Origin: JAEWSN01 sp942493335
GTDB lineage: Bacteria > Bacillota > Clostridia > DSM-8532
Reading direction: 5' to 3'
Assembly: GCA_942493335.1 (NCBI GenBank)
Contig: OW818693.1
Coordinates: 806,001 to 870,000 of the forward strand
Length of the DNA: 64,000 nucleotides
Both the position numbers and the translations under genes were made by a program. This document shows, in pieces, positions 25,898 through 36,157 of this stretch; the stretch's first letter is position 1, and each line of letters starts with the position of its first letter. The notes beneath the pieces were generated by a model. That model saw only the letters and a program-made list of their open reading frames with translations, made no database searches and had not been told where the DNA came from.

Positions 25898-28693
25898 TCA
25901 ATGTTTCGCATCAAACCAGTTCGGACCATGCCCGACATCCGCCGTCATCGGAACCGATAGGGTCATGGCATGTTCCATGCATTCCCGTACAACCTGCTCG
26001 ACAACGGCAACGCAGGCCTCCGGGGTCTCGATGACCAGTTCGTCATGAACCTGCAGAATGAGCCGTGCCTCCGGACAATTTACCTTCAAGGCGTCCCGGA
26101 CCCGGATCATCGCGATCTTGATGATGTCGGCCGCCGTCCCCTGGATCGGCGTGTTCAACGCAACGCGTTTTCCAAACGAGCGGACGTTGAAGTTGGCGCT
26201 CTTGAGCTCCGGAAGATACCGCCGACGGTGCAGCAGCGTCTCCACATACCCCTGTTCCTTCGCATGCTCCACGACTTCCTCCATGTACCGGCGCACCCCC
26301 GGATACGTATCGAGATAACCCTCGATGTAGGCGGCCGCTTCCTTGCGGTAGATGCCGAGATCCCGGGACAGCCCGAAATCGCTGATGCCGTAGATGATGC
26401 CGAAATTGACCGCCTTGGCGCGTCGGCGCATTTCAGACGTAACCTCGGATTTTTCCACATGAAAGACCTGGGACGCCGTCAAAGTATGGATGTCCGTGCC
26501 TTCGAGAAATGCCCGCCGCAGGGTTTCATCCCCTGTCACATGCGCCAATACGCGCAATTCGATCTGGGAGTAGTCCGCATCCACGAACACGAACCCCGGC
26601 TTCGGCAGGAAAGCCTTGCGGATGAGACGCCCCGCCTCCGTCCGGATGGGAATGTTCTGGAGGTTCGGCTCCGTACTGCTGATGCGCCCTGTGACCGCAA
26701 TCGTCTGGTTGAAGCTGGAATGCACCCGGCCGGTCACGGGCGATATCTCCTTCAGCAATCCGTCGGCATAGGTGGATTTCAGCTTCGTGAGCTGCCTGTA
26801 CTCCAGAAGAAGGCTGATGATGGGATGCGCTTCCGAAAGGGATTCCAGCACGTCCGCATCCGTGGAATAGCCGGTCTTTGTCTTCTTTGCCGCCGGCAGG
26901 GCGAGCTTCTCGAACAGGATGATGCCCAGCTGTTTCGGGGAAAGGATGTTGAAGGGTTCCCCCGCATGCGCGTAGATCTGCGCTTCCAGATCCCGGATGC
27001 GGATCTGGAGGGCATTCCCGTATTCGACCAGCATGTCCGGATCCACGCGGAACCCGTCCCGTTCCATCTCTCCCAGCACAAGTGCCAGCGGCATTTCCAC
27101 CGTTTCCAGCAAGGAAGTCTGTCCGTTCGCCTCCAGCAGGGATTTCTGCGCCCGGCCGATGGCGGGAAGCACATCGGCCGCATGTTCCGCGGCGTCCGTC
27201 AGTTGCTTCGGCGTGATGACCTGACGACGCGCATCCTCCAGGATCCTGTCGTGCGTCTCGCCTTCCCGTCCCAGATGCCGTACTGCAAGGTCCCGGAGCA
27301 TGTAGCGGTCCCGCGACGGATCCAACAGGTATTCCGCCAGCATGGTGTCGAACAGGTCGACCGGCATGCCGACCCCGTTCATGTCGAAGAAATGGAACAG
27401 GGTCTTCATGTCGTGACAGAAAACAGTCCGCTTCGCCAGCAGACCGGCGAGCTTTTCCGCCACCGGTTTTTCCGAAAGGGCGCCGCCGGTTTCCATCGTG
27501 AACCGATGGCCGTCACAGTTGAGCACGAGGATGAGGCTGCGCGGCTTGTCTCCCGGCAACTCCATTGCCATCTGGAACAGCTCCGCTCCCCCCTCTTCCA
27601 GTGAATCGCTGGTCCATGCAGCGCCGGTTGCCGTTCCGCCCGGATCGGCGAGGACGAGTGCGCAATCCGCCGTCGGATGGGCGGAAAGATGCTCCGAGGC
27701 CTTTGTCAGATCGGCCAGGGTACGGATGCGGACGGCAGGCGGCAGTTCCACATGTTCGCCTTTTCCGGTGGCGGAAATCCTCGTTTCCGGCAGGTCCGCA
27801 TCCTCCAGTTTGAATTTGCGGATGAGGCTGCGGAACTCCAACCGTTCGAAACAGGCACGCAAGGCGCTGCGGTCCGGGCCGGTCCAAATCATGCGGTCCA
27901 GATCAAGAAAGCCTTCCGGAAGCACGGCAACCGGGTCCCGGATGATGATGCCGAGTTTCCGGCTCAGGAACGCCAGCTCGCGGTTTTCTTCCAGGTTCCG
28001 ATGCAGGGCAGGTTTCGTGATTTCATCCAAATGTTCGTAGACGCCTTCGATGGTGCCATAGCGGATGACAAGGTCCAGCGCGGTCTTTTCACCGACGGAA
28101 GGAACGCCGGGGATGCTGTCGGACGGATCCCCCATCAGCCCTTTCACTTCAATCAGGGCGGGTGCGGGTACGCCGTACTTCTCCAGAACGGCTTCCGGCG
28201 TATAGGTGTTTGTCTCCGTCCCTGCTTTTCCGGTGGATGGAATCATAACGGTGACGCTGTCGCTCACCAATTGCAATGCATCCCGGTCCCCCGTGACGAT
28301 GACGACGCGTTCTCCCGCCTGTTCGCCCATGTGGGAAAGGATTCCGATGAAATCATCCGCCTCCAGACCGGCCTTCTCCACCCGGTGGATGCCCATCGCG
28401 TCCAGGAGATCCATCAGGAGCGGCATCTGAACGGCGAGTTCATCCGGCATGCCCTTCCGATCCCCTTTGTAGTTGTCGTACAGACCGTGCCGGAACGTGG
28501 GCGCATGGGTGTCGAACGCCACGCAGACCCGCGAAGGGGCGATATCCTCCAGATAACGGTTCAGGATATTCACAAAACCGAAAACGGCGTTGGTCGGCGT
28601 GCCGTCGGCCGTGGAAAGGGTGGTTGTACTCTTCACCCCGTAATAGGCTCGGTTGATGATGCTGTTCCCATCCATCAGCAGGAGTGTTCCCAT
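25898..28693 (-). CDS. polA: DNA polymerase I
   Basis: A 931-residue family A polymerase for Okazaki fragment processing and repair. The 5' nuclease domain (residues 1-290) starts LLLMDGNSIINRAYYG and has EADDFIG and TGDRDALQLV. The middle 3'-5' exonuclease-like domain lacks the DxE motif, so proofreading is probably lost, as in other Bacillota. The polymerase domain carries DADYSQIELRVLAH (motif A), RRRAKAVNFGIIYG (O helix) and LQVHDELVIE (motif C). ATG at 28693 follows GGGGG. Upstream in-frame sequence is the divergent murT promoter. Confidence 0.95.
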   Translation of the reverse strand: MGTLLLMDGNSIINRAYYGVKSTTTLSTADGTPTNAVFGFVNILNRYLEDIAPSRVCVAFDTHAPTFRHGLYDNYKGDRKGMPDELAVQMPLLMDLLDAMGIHRVEKAGLEADDFIGILSHMGEQAGERVVIVTGDRDALQLVSDSVTVMIPSTGKAGTETNTYTPEAVLEKYGVPAPALIEVKGLMGDPSDSIPGVPSVGEKTALDLVIRYGTIEGVYEHLDEITKPALHRNLEENRELAFLSRKLGIIIRDPVAVLPEGFLDLDRMIWTGPDRSALRACFERLEFRSLIRKFKLEDADLPETRISATGKGEHVELPPAVRIRTLADLTKASEHLSAHPTADCALVLADPGGTATGAAWTSDSLEEGGAELFQMAMELPGDKPRSLILVLNCDGHRFTMETGGALSEKPVAEKLAGLLAKRTVFCHDMKTLFHFFDMNGVGMPVDLFDTMLAEYLLDPSRDRYMLRDLAVRHLGREGETHDRILEDARRQVITPKQLTDAAEHAADVLPAIGRAQKSLLEANGQTSLLETVEMPLALVLGEMERDGFRVDPDMLVEYGNALQIRIRDLEAQIYAHAGEPFNILSPKQLGIILFEKLALPAAKKTKTGYSTDADVLESLSEAHPIISLLLEYRQLTKLKSTYADGLLKEISPVTGRVHSSFNQTIAVTGRISSTEPNLQNIPIRTEAGRLIRKAFLPKPGFVFVDADYSQIELRVLAHVTGDETLRRAFLEGTDIHTLTASQVFHVEKSEVTSEMRRRAKAVNFGIIYGISDFGLSRDLGIYRKEAAAYIEGYLDTYPGVRRYMEEVVEHAKEQGYVETLLHRRRYLPELKSANFNVRSFGKRVALNTPIQGTAADIIKIAMIRVRDALKVNCPEARLILQVHDELVIETPEACVAVVEQVVRECMEHAMTLSVPMTADVGHGPNWFDAKH

Positions 28694-28719
28694 GGTTGTT
28701 CCCCCGTTCGAAGCCGGCG

Positions 28720-28749
28720 TTGTGGCACGGCTCCCCCCTATTGTATAAT
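28720..28749 (+). promoter_or_regulatory. Predicted promoter of murT
   Basis: TTGTGG (28720-28725) and a perfect TATAAT (28744-28749) are separated by 18 nt, about 120 nt before murT. The same AT-rich patch could serve polA in the opposite direction. Confidence 0.5.
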
Positions 28750-28868
28750 ACGGAGGAAGCGGTTTCCACGGTTGATTCCGCGGACAGGACCGGAACTCCG
28801 CATTTCCGGCGTCAAACGTCGCCCACTGCGGTCCCCCGCCACCTAGAGACATCCATGGGAGAAGCATC

Positions 28869-30269
28869 ATGGCCTTTTCAGCAAAAACATCTCTCGCGGT
28901 TGCGGCCGCGCGGTTCCTCACCTTTTCCATGAGGCTTCTGGGCAGCGGCGGAACCAGCCTGCCCGGCAAAGCAGCCCTCCGCATCTGTCCCGATCTGCTC
29001 CGTCGACTGTCCGGACAGTTCACCATCCTCATGGTGACAGGCACCAACGGCAAAACAACCACCTCGCGGATGATCGCGCAGCTGTTGGATGCCGCTGGCA
29101 TCCGGTACCGCACAAACAAGTCCGGCGCGAACCTGGCCAGCGGCATCACCGCCACCGTGGCAGGTGCCGTCAGCCTGCTCGGAAACCCGAAAGCGCCTTA
29201 TCTGCTGATCGAAGCGGATGAAGCGGCTTTCCGCATCACGGCGCCCCAGTTGCAGCCGAAAGCCGTGGTCGTCACGAATTTCTTCCGGGATCAGCTGGAC
29301 CGGTTCGGAGAACTCTATTCCACACTCAATGCGGTCCGCGAAGGGCTCGCCGGTACGCCCGGATCCCTGCTCGTTTACAATGCCGACGATTCGCTCTGCG
29401 CCTCCCTCGGCATCGACCTCGAATCCGGAATGCCTGCCCCGCGCGGACTTTACCCGTTCGGTCTTTCCGCCGCCGCGTCACCCGGAGCCGCCGCCTTTTC
29501 ATCCGATGCGGCCTTCTGTATCCGCTGCAGCGCCCGATATCGCTATACCGCGTCCTCTTACGGCCATCTCGGCCATTTTGCCTGTCCGGCCTGCGGATAT
29601 GCGCGGCCGGAACCCCTTGCCGTCTGTGACACCGTCCAATCGGCCCCCGACCATTCGCAGGTCCGCATTGTGACTCCCCGCGGAACCTATGAGGCGGAGA
29701 TCGGTCTGCCCGGTCTCTACAATGTCTACAACGGCCTTTCCGCCGCCGCCCTTGCGGAAGCGATGGACCTGCCGCAGGCATCCGTCGTGAAGGCCCTTGC
29801 TTCCTTCGAGCGAGGGTTTGGCCGCATGGAAAGCTTTCAGGCGGAGGGGCGCACGGTCCAGATCATTCTGGTGAAGAATCCGACCGGCTTCGACCAGGTG
29901 CTCGGTTATCTCAAAACGCTTCCAGGCCCTGTTGTGCCTTCATTCCTCATCAATGACCGGCTTGCGGACGGCACGGATGTCTCCTGGCTGTGGGATGTGG
30001 ATTTCGAGGGATTCGTCGAAAAATCCGAAAACATGCCTGCAATGGCCGTTTCAGGTCTTCGCGCGGACGATATGGCGGTCCGGCTGAAGTATGCCGGGGT
30101 CCCGGAAGACCGCATCCTCATCCTGCCCGATCCGGATACGATGTTCACGGAGGCGCTTTCCCGCGTGCCGGAAGGCGGAACGCTCTGCCTGATGCCCACG
30201 TACACAGCTCTTCTCGCACTGCGGGGCATTCTCGCGAAAAGATACGGGTTGAAGGATTTCTGGAAATAA
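28869..30269 (+). CDS. murT: Lipid II isoglutaminyl synthase, MurT subunit
   Basis: MurT with GatD amidates D-glutamate to D-isoglutamine in lipid II at the cytoplasmic face of the membrane. The 466-residue protein has a Mur ligase central domain with GTNGKTTT at residues 58-65, a zinc ribbon (C217, C220, C239, C242) typical of MurT, and the DUF1727 C-domain with KNPTGFDQVL near residue 338. ATG at 28869 follows GGGAGAAG. gatD follows 111 nt downstream on the same strand. Confidence 0.95.
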   Translation: MAFSAKTSLAVAAARFLTFSMRLLGSGGTSLPGKAALRICPDLLRRLSGQFTILMVTGTNGKTTTSRMIAQLLDAAGIRYRTNKSGANLASGITATVAGAVSLLGNPKAPYLLIEADEAAFRITAPQLQPKAVVVTNFFRDQLDRFGELYSTLNAVREGLAGTPGSLLVYNADDSLCASLGIDLESGMPAPRGLYPFGLSAAASPGAAAFSSDAAFCIRCSARYRYTASSYGHLGHFACPACGYARPEPLAVCDTVQSAPDHSQVRIVTPRGTYEAEIGLPGLYNVYNGLSAAALAEAMDLPQASVVKALASFERGFGRMESFQAEGRTVQIILVKNPTGFDQVLGYLKTLPGPVVPSFLINDRLADGTDVSWLWDVDFEGFVEKSENMPAMAVSGLRADDMAVRLKYAGVPEDRILILPDPDTMFTEALSRVPEGGTLCLMPTYTALLALRGILAKRYGLKDFWK

Positions 30270-30286
30270 GGACTTGGAAAGGAATA

Positions 30287-30351
30287 ACCTGCTCTATGAA
30301 TTCCCGAAAACAATGTCCCAACCTGCCATTCTTTTCGGGAAAAGAGCAGGT
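30287..30351 (+). other. Extended hairpin between murT and gatD
   Basis: ACCTGCTCT (30287-30295) pairs perfectly with 30343-30351, and TTCCCGAAAA (30301-30310) pairs with 30332-30341 around a 21-nt loop. No T-tract follows, so it is not a classic terminator. It could be an attenuator, a processing site or mRNA stabiliser tuning the MurT:GatD ratio. A 30-codon frame from ATG 30296 runs through it and overlaps the gatD start by 8 nt. Confidence 0.6.
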
Positions 30352-30380
30352 AATTTCTTTCCGGCGACGAAGGAGCTGTT

Positions 30381-31118
30381 ATGCATGAACTGACCCTCAT
30401 CCACCTGTACCCCGATCTGATGAACCTGTACGGCGACCGCGGGAACATTGTCGCCTTGAAGCGGCGCTGCGAATGGCGCGGCATCCGTCTCAACGTGGTG
30501 CCGGTCTCCCTGGGCGACCCATTCGACGCGGATCTTGCGGATCTTGTCTTCATCGGCGGCGGCCAGGATTACGAGCAGGGCATCCTGCAGGACGACGCCC
30601 TGACGGGAAAGCGCGATGCCATTCTCCGGGCTGTCGAATCCGATGTTGTTTTCCTCGCCATCTGCGGCGGGTATCAGTTGCTGGGATCCCACTATCTCAC
30701 GGGTGACGGAAAGCGCATCGAGTGTCTCGGCGCCCTGGATGTCTACACGGAAGCCGGCAGGGAACGTCTGATCGGAAATCTGGTATTCGACTGCGATCTG
30801 CTTCCCGAGGACGGCCGCAAGGTTGTCGGATTTGAAAACCATTCCGGAAAGACCTTCCGTGGCCCGGGCATGGCGCCGCTCGGAAAAGTGCTGTACGGGC
30901 ACGGAAACACAGGGTCGGACGGAACGGAAGGCGCCGTGTACCGCAATGTCTTCTGCAGTTATTCCCATGGGAGCCTTTTGCCGAAAAATCCGGCATTGGC
31001 GGATCTGCTGGTGGAACGCGCCCTGAAGCGCCGGTACCCGGACGCAGCCACCCTTTCCCAGCTGGCGGACGAACTGGAACGCACGGCTCGAAAAGGGCTG
31101 TTGAAACGATTTGCGTAG
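30381..31118 (+). CDS. gatD: Lipid II isoglutaminyl synthase, GatD glutaminase subunit
   Basis: A 245-residue class I glutamine amidotransferase that supplies ammonia to MurT. It starts LTLIHLYPDLMNLYGDRGN, characteristic of GatD, and contains the nucleophile Cys95 in AICGGYQ and the catalytic His196 in YSHGSLLPKNP. ATG at 30381 follows AAGGAG by 5 nt. It forms a two-gene unit with murT, separated by a strong hairpin. Confidence 0.94.
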   Translation: MHELTLIHLYPDLMNLYGDRGNIVALKRRCEWRGIRLNVVPVSLGDPFDADLADLVFIGGGQDYEQGILQDDALTGKRDAILRAVESDVVFLAICGGYQLLGSHYLTGDGKRIECLGALDVYTEAGRERLIGNLVFDCDLLPEDGRKVVGFENHSGKTFRGPGMAPLGKVLYGHGNTGSDGTEGAVYRNVFCSYSHGSLLPKNPALADLLVERALKRRYPDAATLSQLADELERTARKGLLKRFA

Positions 31119-31160
31119 GAACAAGGAATGCTGCCGGATTCCGGTGGACGAGGATAACAT

Positions 31161-32507
31161 ATGAAAAGGCTGCACAGCCGATGGAACGGGTTCAGAACCG
31201 CATTGGACAAACGAATCAGGCCTTCCGGGGAACCGGCGCTCAGCCAGCGCAACCTCATACTGGCCAATATCTCTTCCGGCACGGTCAACAACTTCATCGG
31301 CGGCAACTTTTTCACAGGTCTCCTGCTGCTGCTGCAGGCCAGTGACGGCATCATCGGTCTGGTCGCCATGACGGGATATGTCGGCAATCTGCTGCAGGTG
31401 CTCTCCCCCCTTCTCCTGGAAAGGTTTCAGAGCAGGAAAAAGCTGCTGATCGTTTCCCGCATGATCATTTACCTTTTCAATATCGTGGTTATCGGACTTG
31501 TGCCGTTCCTCCCCTATGAAAACGGAACGAAACTCACGCTGATCATCGGCGTCCTGCTTCTCATCAACCTCATCAATGCCATGACCGCGCCGGGTTTTTC
31601 AGTCTGGCACATCAAATGCGTGCCTGAAAAGGATCGTGCAGGCTACTTCACGCTAAACAGCATTCTCAATGGGATCGTTGTCTTCACGGCCATTTTGTTC
31701 GCAGGCAGGATCGTGGATCAATTCAAGGCCACAGGCCATGAAATGGAAGGACTGCTCCTTTTTCGCGCCATCGCGCTGATCCTGTGCGCCGTGGACATCT
31801 TCCTGCTGTTCCGGATCAAGGAGTATCCGAACCAGCTATCCGGCGAGGCGGTCAGCCTGTCAACCCTCCTGATCCGGCCATTCCGGGAAAAGAAATACCT
31901 GATATCCGTTGCAACAGCCTGTCTCTGGTCGTTCGCGGCCAATATCCCCGGACCCTACTTCACCGTTTACATGCTCAAGGACATGGGCGTCAGCTATTTC
32001 TTCCTGAACCTCGTCAACATGCTCAACATCCCGATTCTGCTCTTCATCGCTCCATTATGGCAGAAGCAGGTGAACCGTCTGTCCTGGTTCGGAACCCTTA
32101 CGTTCGCCGTCAGTTTTTTTCTGCCGCATTACTTCGTCCTTGCCTTCATCACGAAACAGACACTGTTTCTGTACCCCATCGCCGTCGCCTACGCACTCCT
32201 GATGGCGCCGGGCATCAATCTTGTCTTTGCCAACATGGCCTATATCAACCTGCCCGAGAAGGATCAGACGAGTTTCATCAGCTTCTATGCAACCATGAAC
32301 AATCTGGCCGCCCTGCTGGGAACCCTTGCAGGACGACAGTTCATTGAAGCAACTGCAGGTTTCCGCTTCCCGGTTTTCGGCATCGTCATGGGCAACAAGC
32401 AATATATCCTGCTGGTAACCGCCGTGTTGATGATCGGGGTCGTGATCTCCATTCAGGCGCTGCATGGAAAATCACTGAAAATGGATGCGGAAAAACGGGA
32501 CAGCTGA
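31161..32507 (+). CDS. MFS transporter
   Basis: A 448-residue membrane protein with about 12 hydrophobic segments in two halves, the major facilitator layout. No classic motif A is obvious. The N-terminus has a 35-residue basic leader before the first segment. ATG at 31161 follows GAGGA by 6 nt. It begins 42 nt after gatD and could share its transcript. The stop codon lies inside a terminator hairpin. The substrate is unknown; efflux of a small molecule is the usual role. Confidence 0.85.
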   Translation: MKRLHSRWNGFRTALDKRIRPSGEPALSQRNLILANISSGTVNNFIGGNFFTGLLLLLQASDGIIGLVAMTGYVGNLLQVLSPLLLERFQSRKKLLIVSRMIIYLFNIVVIGLVPFLPYENGTKLTLIIGVLLLINLINAMTAPGFSVWHIKCVPEKDRAGYFTLNSILNGIVVFTAILFAGRIVDQFKATGHEMEGLLLFRAIALILCAVDIFLLFRIKEYPNQLSGEAVSLSTLLIRPFREKKYLISVATACLWSFAANIPGPYFTVYMLKDMGVSYFFLNLVNMLNIPILLFIAPLWQKQVNRLSWFGTLTFAVSFFLPHYFVLAFITKQTLFLYPIAVAYALLMAPGINLVFANMAYINLPEKDQTSFISFYATMNNLAALLGTLAGRQFIEATAGFRFPVFGIVMGNKQYILLVTAVLMIGVVISIQALHGKSLKMDAEKRDS

Positions 32508-32524
32508 ATGCGCTGTCCCGTTTC
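32494..32524. terminator. Bidirectional terminator between MFS gene and asnS
   Basis: AACGGGACAGC pairs perfectly with GCTGTCCCGTT around a 7-nt loop that includes the MFS stop codon. A-rich and T-rich ends suit termination from both convergent genes. Confidence 0.88.
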
Positions 32525-32550
32525 CGGATTGGACAGATCCGGCCAACCGC

Positions 32551-33942
<1,392 letters not shown>

Positions 33943-34123
33943 GTCATTTCTCGCTTTCGGACGCCATTGTCCGCCGGCGGTCCGCAGTAGCGGTCAGCCG
34001 TGTGGGAACGGGCGGTTTTTTACTCCGGTCATTGCATGTCGCAAGCATGAATGGTTGATAATCTTTCGGAACAATGGTCGGAAGTACCCACTTTTGCGAT
34101 CATGCGCGGCCGTAGCACCATTT

Positions 34124-34132
34124 ATTATAACA
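34124..34132 (-). promoter_or_regulatory. Predicted extended -10 promoter of asnS
   Basis: On the minus strand TGTTATAAT gives an extended -10 box about 180 nt upstream of asnS. The -35 region has only a weak TTGCGG. The 33943-34332 stretch between asnS and the ECF gene holds no other gene; I looked for a T-box or riboswitch there and found none. Confidence 0.5.
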
Positions 34133-34332
34133 CTCCCCCCAATATCCACCGCAAGCGTCTTTTCGGAATCATCGCCGGATATGGATCAGTCGCCACGATC
34201 ACAGGACCCTGACTTGGAACCTCGGATAATTGTATCGACACACTTCCGCAGGGAATGCCCGATTCGGTTGGAGGAAACCTTTTCGCAGAATGGAGAGCAT
34301 GGTATGCTTTTGAAAAAAGCGAAGGGTAACGC

Positions 34333-35118
34333 ATGATGAAACAAACGCAACGCCTTGTTCTGACCGGCCTCATGACCGCGCTGGTTTTCCTGCTCACCTA
34401 TATCGTGAAGATTCCGGTTCCGTTCACCTCCGGATACATCCATCTGGGGGACAGCATGATTTTCCTATCCGTCTTGGTTGTGGGGCCTTTCTATGGCGCC
34501 TTTGCCGCCGGATTCGGATCCATGTTCTCGGACTTGCTGGGCGGTTATGCGCAATATGCGTTGCCCACCCTTGTCATCAAGGCGTTGATGGCCCTTTTGA
34601 TGGGACTCGCAATGTCGGGAAAAACAAGAAAAGGTGTATTTGCCGCAGCAGGATCCGTTTTTCTGGTCTGGACCGGATTTCTCGCCGCCTTGTATATCGG
34701 ATTGATACAGGCGGCAGCCACTTATGGCGAGGGTCTTGCAAAGGTGATCGTGCCCGATGGCGGCGCGGATGAGCTGGCGGCGGCCGGTCGGATGGCCCAT
34801 ACGCTCCCCCGCTATCTGCTGCTGGCATTTGTGGGTGTCGTTCTCGTTGTCGCAGCCGCATCCTGGTTTGTCGCCCGTAGGGACGGAAAAGGCACATTCA
34901 CCTTCCAGGCGCTGATCGGGATGGTTGCCGGCGGCATGTGCATGATCATCGGGTACTGGCTTGTGGATTCCTTTGTGATGGGTTACGGCGCGCTTGCCGC
35001 CACCTTCACCGTCCCGATGAGCCTGCTTCAGTTCGCAGGTGGAATCCTGCTTGCCGCCGCTCTGACCCCGGGTGTGACAAGAGCCAGACTGGCCATTTTC
35101 CATGAAGCGGTTGAGTGA
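34333..35118 (+). CDS. ECF transporter S component
   Basis: A 261-residue membrane protein with about six hydrophobic segments, resembling substrate-binding S components of energy-coupling factor vitamin importers. The signature segments IPVPFTSGYIHLGDSMIFLS and GPFYGAFAAGFGSMFSDLLGGYA are typical of the DUF1393-like group. ATG at 34333 follows GAAGGG. The A and T components are not in this window. It lies 227 nt upstream of a corrinoid protein gene on the same strand, so a cobalamin or folate cargo is plausible, but the substrate is not proven. Confidence 0.85.
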   Translation: MMKQTQRLVLTGLMTALVFLLTYIVKIPVPFTSGYIHLGDSMIFLSVLVVGPFYGAFAAGFGSMFSDLLGGYAQYALPTLVIKALMALLMGLAMSGKTRKGVFAAAGSVFLVWTGFLAALYIGLIQAAATYGEGLAKVIVPDGGADELAAAGRMAHTLPRYLLLAFVGVVLVVAAASWFVARRDGKGTFTFQALIGMVAGGMCMIIGYWLVDSFVMGYGALAATFTVPMSLLQFAGGILLAAALTPGVTRARLAIFHEAVE

Positions 35119-35345
35119 GACGGTTCGTCGTACACAGGGAATCACGCAACCATTCCGACTCAATGAATCCTGCGAAAATGATTGGGAATGGGTCAATCCC
35201 GTATCATCCCCTCCGTATCAGATGGAAATAGTGCAAAGAAAACAAAAAACCTTCCTATTCCGCCGGATGCCGACAGGATAGAATGGACATGGAAAAGCCG
35301 AATCATTTTTGTCGGCCAAGGCCGGCATGCAAGGAGGACACATCC

Positions 35346-35978
35346 GTGCAGATTCTGACAGACATCTCCACCCAACTGCAGGCGGGCAAGGCGAAACTGG
35401 TGAAGGAACTGGTCCAGAAAGCCATTGACGAAGGCGTCCCGGTTGAAAGCATCCTCAACGACGGGCTGCTTCATGGCATGGGCATCATCGGAAACAAGTT
35501 CAAGAACAACGAGGTTTATGTACCGGACGTCCTGATCGCCGCCCGCGCCATGAACGCCGGCACAGAGCTGCTGAAGCCCCTGCTGGTGGCCGGCAACGTC
35601 AAGCCGAAGGGAAAAGTCGTCATCGGCACTGTGGCAGGTGACTTGCATGACATCGGCAAGAACCTGGTCCGCATGATGATGGAAGGCAACGGCCTTCAGG
35701 TCGTCGACCTCGGCGTGGACGTATCCGCGAAAAAATTCGTGGAGAGCGCCATCGCGGAAGAAGCGGACATCATCGCCTGCTCCGCCCTTCTCACCACCAC
35801 CATGACCGAAATGGCCGCCGTGGTGGAGGAAGCGGAACGCGCCGGCATTCGGGACCGCGTGAAGATCATGATCGGCGGCGCGCCTGTCACCGACAGCTTC
35901 TGCGAAAAAATCCGGGCGGACAGGTATACACCTGATGCCGCAACGGCGGCGGAAGTGGCAGCGGCTTTCTGCGGCTGA
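35346..35978 (+). CDS. Corrinoid (cobalamin-binding) methyltransferase protein
   Basis: A 210-residue MtaC/MtbC-like protein that carries a methyl group on a cobalamin cofactor between methyltransferases. Residues 1-85 form the helical cap domain, and the Rossmann domain has the cobalamin motif D99-L-H101-D-I-G104, then SALLTTTM near 155 and IGGAP near 183. GTG at 35346 follows AAGGAGG by 8 nt; the earlier in-frame ATG gives a non-family extension. It ends at a strong hairpin. No substrate methyltransferase is adjacent, unlike typical mtt/mtb operons. Confidence 0.93.
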   Translation: MQILTDISTQLQAGKAKLVKELVQKAIDEGVPVESILNDGLLHGMGIIGNKFKNNEVYVPDVLIAARAMNAGTELLKPLLVAGNVKPKGKVVIGTVAGDLHDIGKNLVRMMMEGNGLQVVDLGVDVSAKKFVESAIAEEADIIACSALLTTTMTEMAAVVEEAERAGIRDRVKIMIGGAPVTDSFCEKIRADRYTPDAATAAEVAAAFCG

Positions 35979-36037
35979 ACCCCTGTGGGTTGCCGGCCAT
36001 CAAGGCCTCCCATCCGAACATGACGACTGAAAAGGAA

Positions 36038-36086
36038 ACAAGGAGTGAAAAGTGCCCGGAAACGGGCTCTCTTCACTCCTTGTCTT
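36038..36086. terminator. Strong terminator after the corrinoid protein gene
   Basis: A 12-bp outer stem (36038-36049 with 36072-36083) encloses an inner GCCCG/CGGGC hairpin with a GAAA loop. It lies between convergent genes and probably acts for both. Confidence 0.85.
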
Positions 36087-36157
36087 TGCATGTGCGACAT
36101 TCAGGCTCGGCGGAACATCATCCCGCCGATTGATGAACAAGAGGCGGGAACTCGGCA

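Noticed and set aside
34133..34332. Possible vitamin riboswitch before the ECF gene
   Set aside because: No FMN, THF, TPP or cobalamin box core was found; only an unremarkable leader remains.
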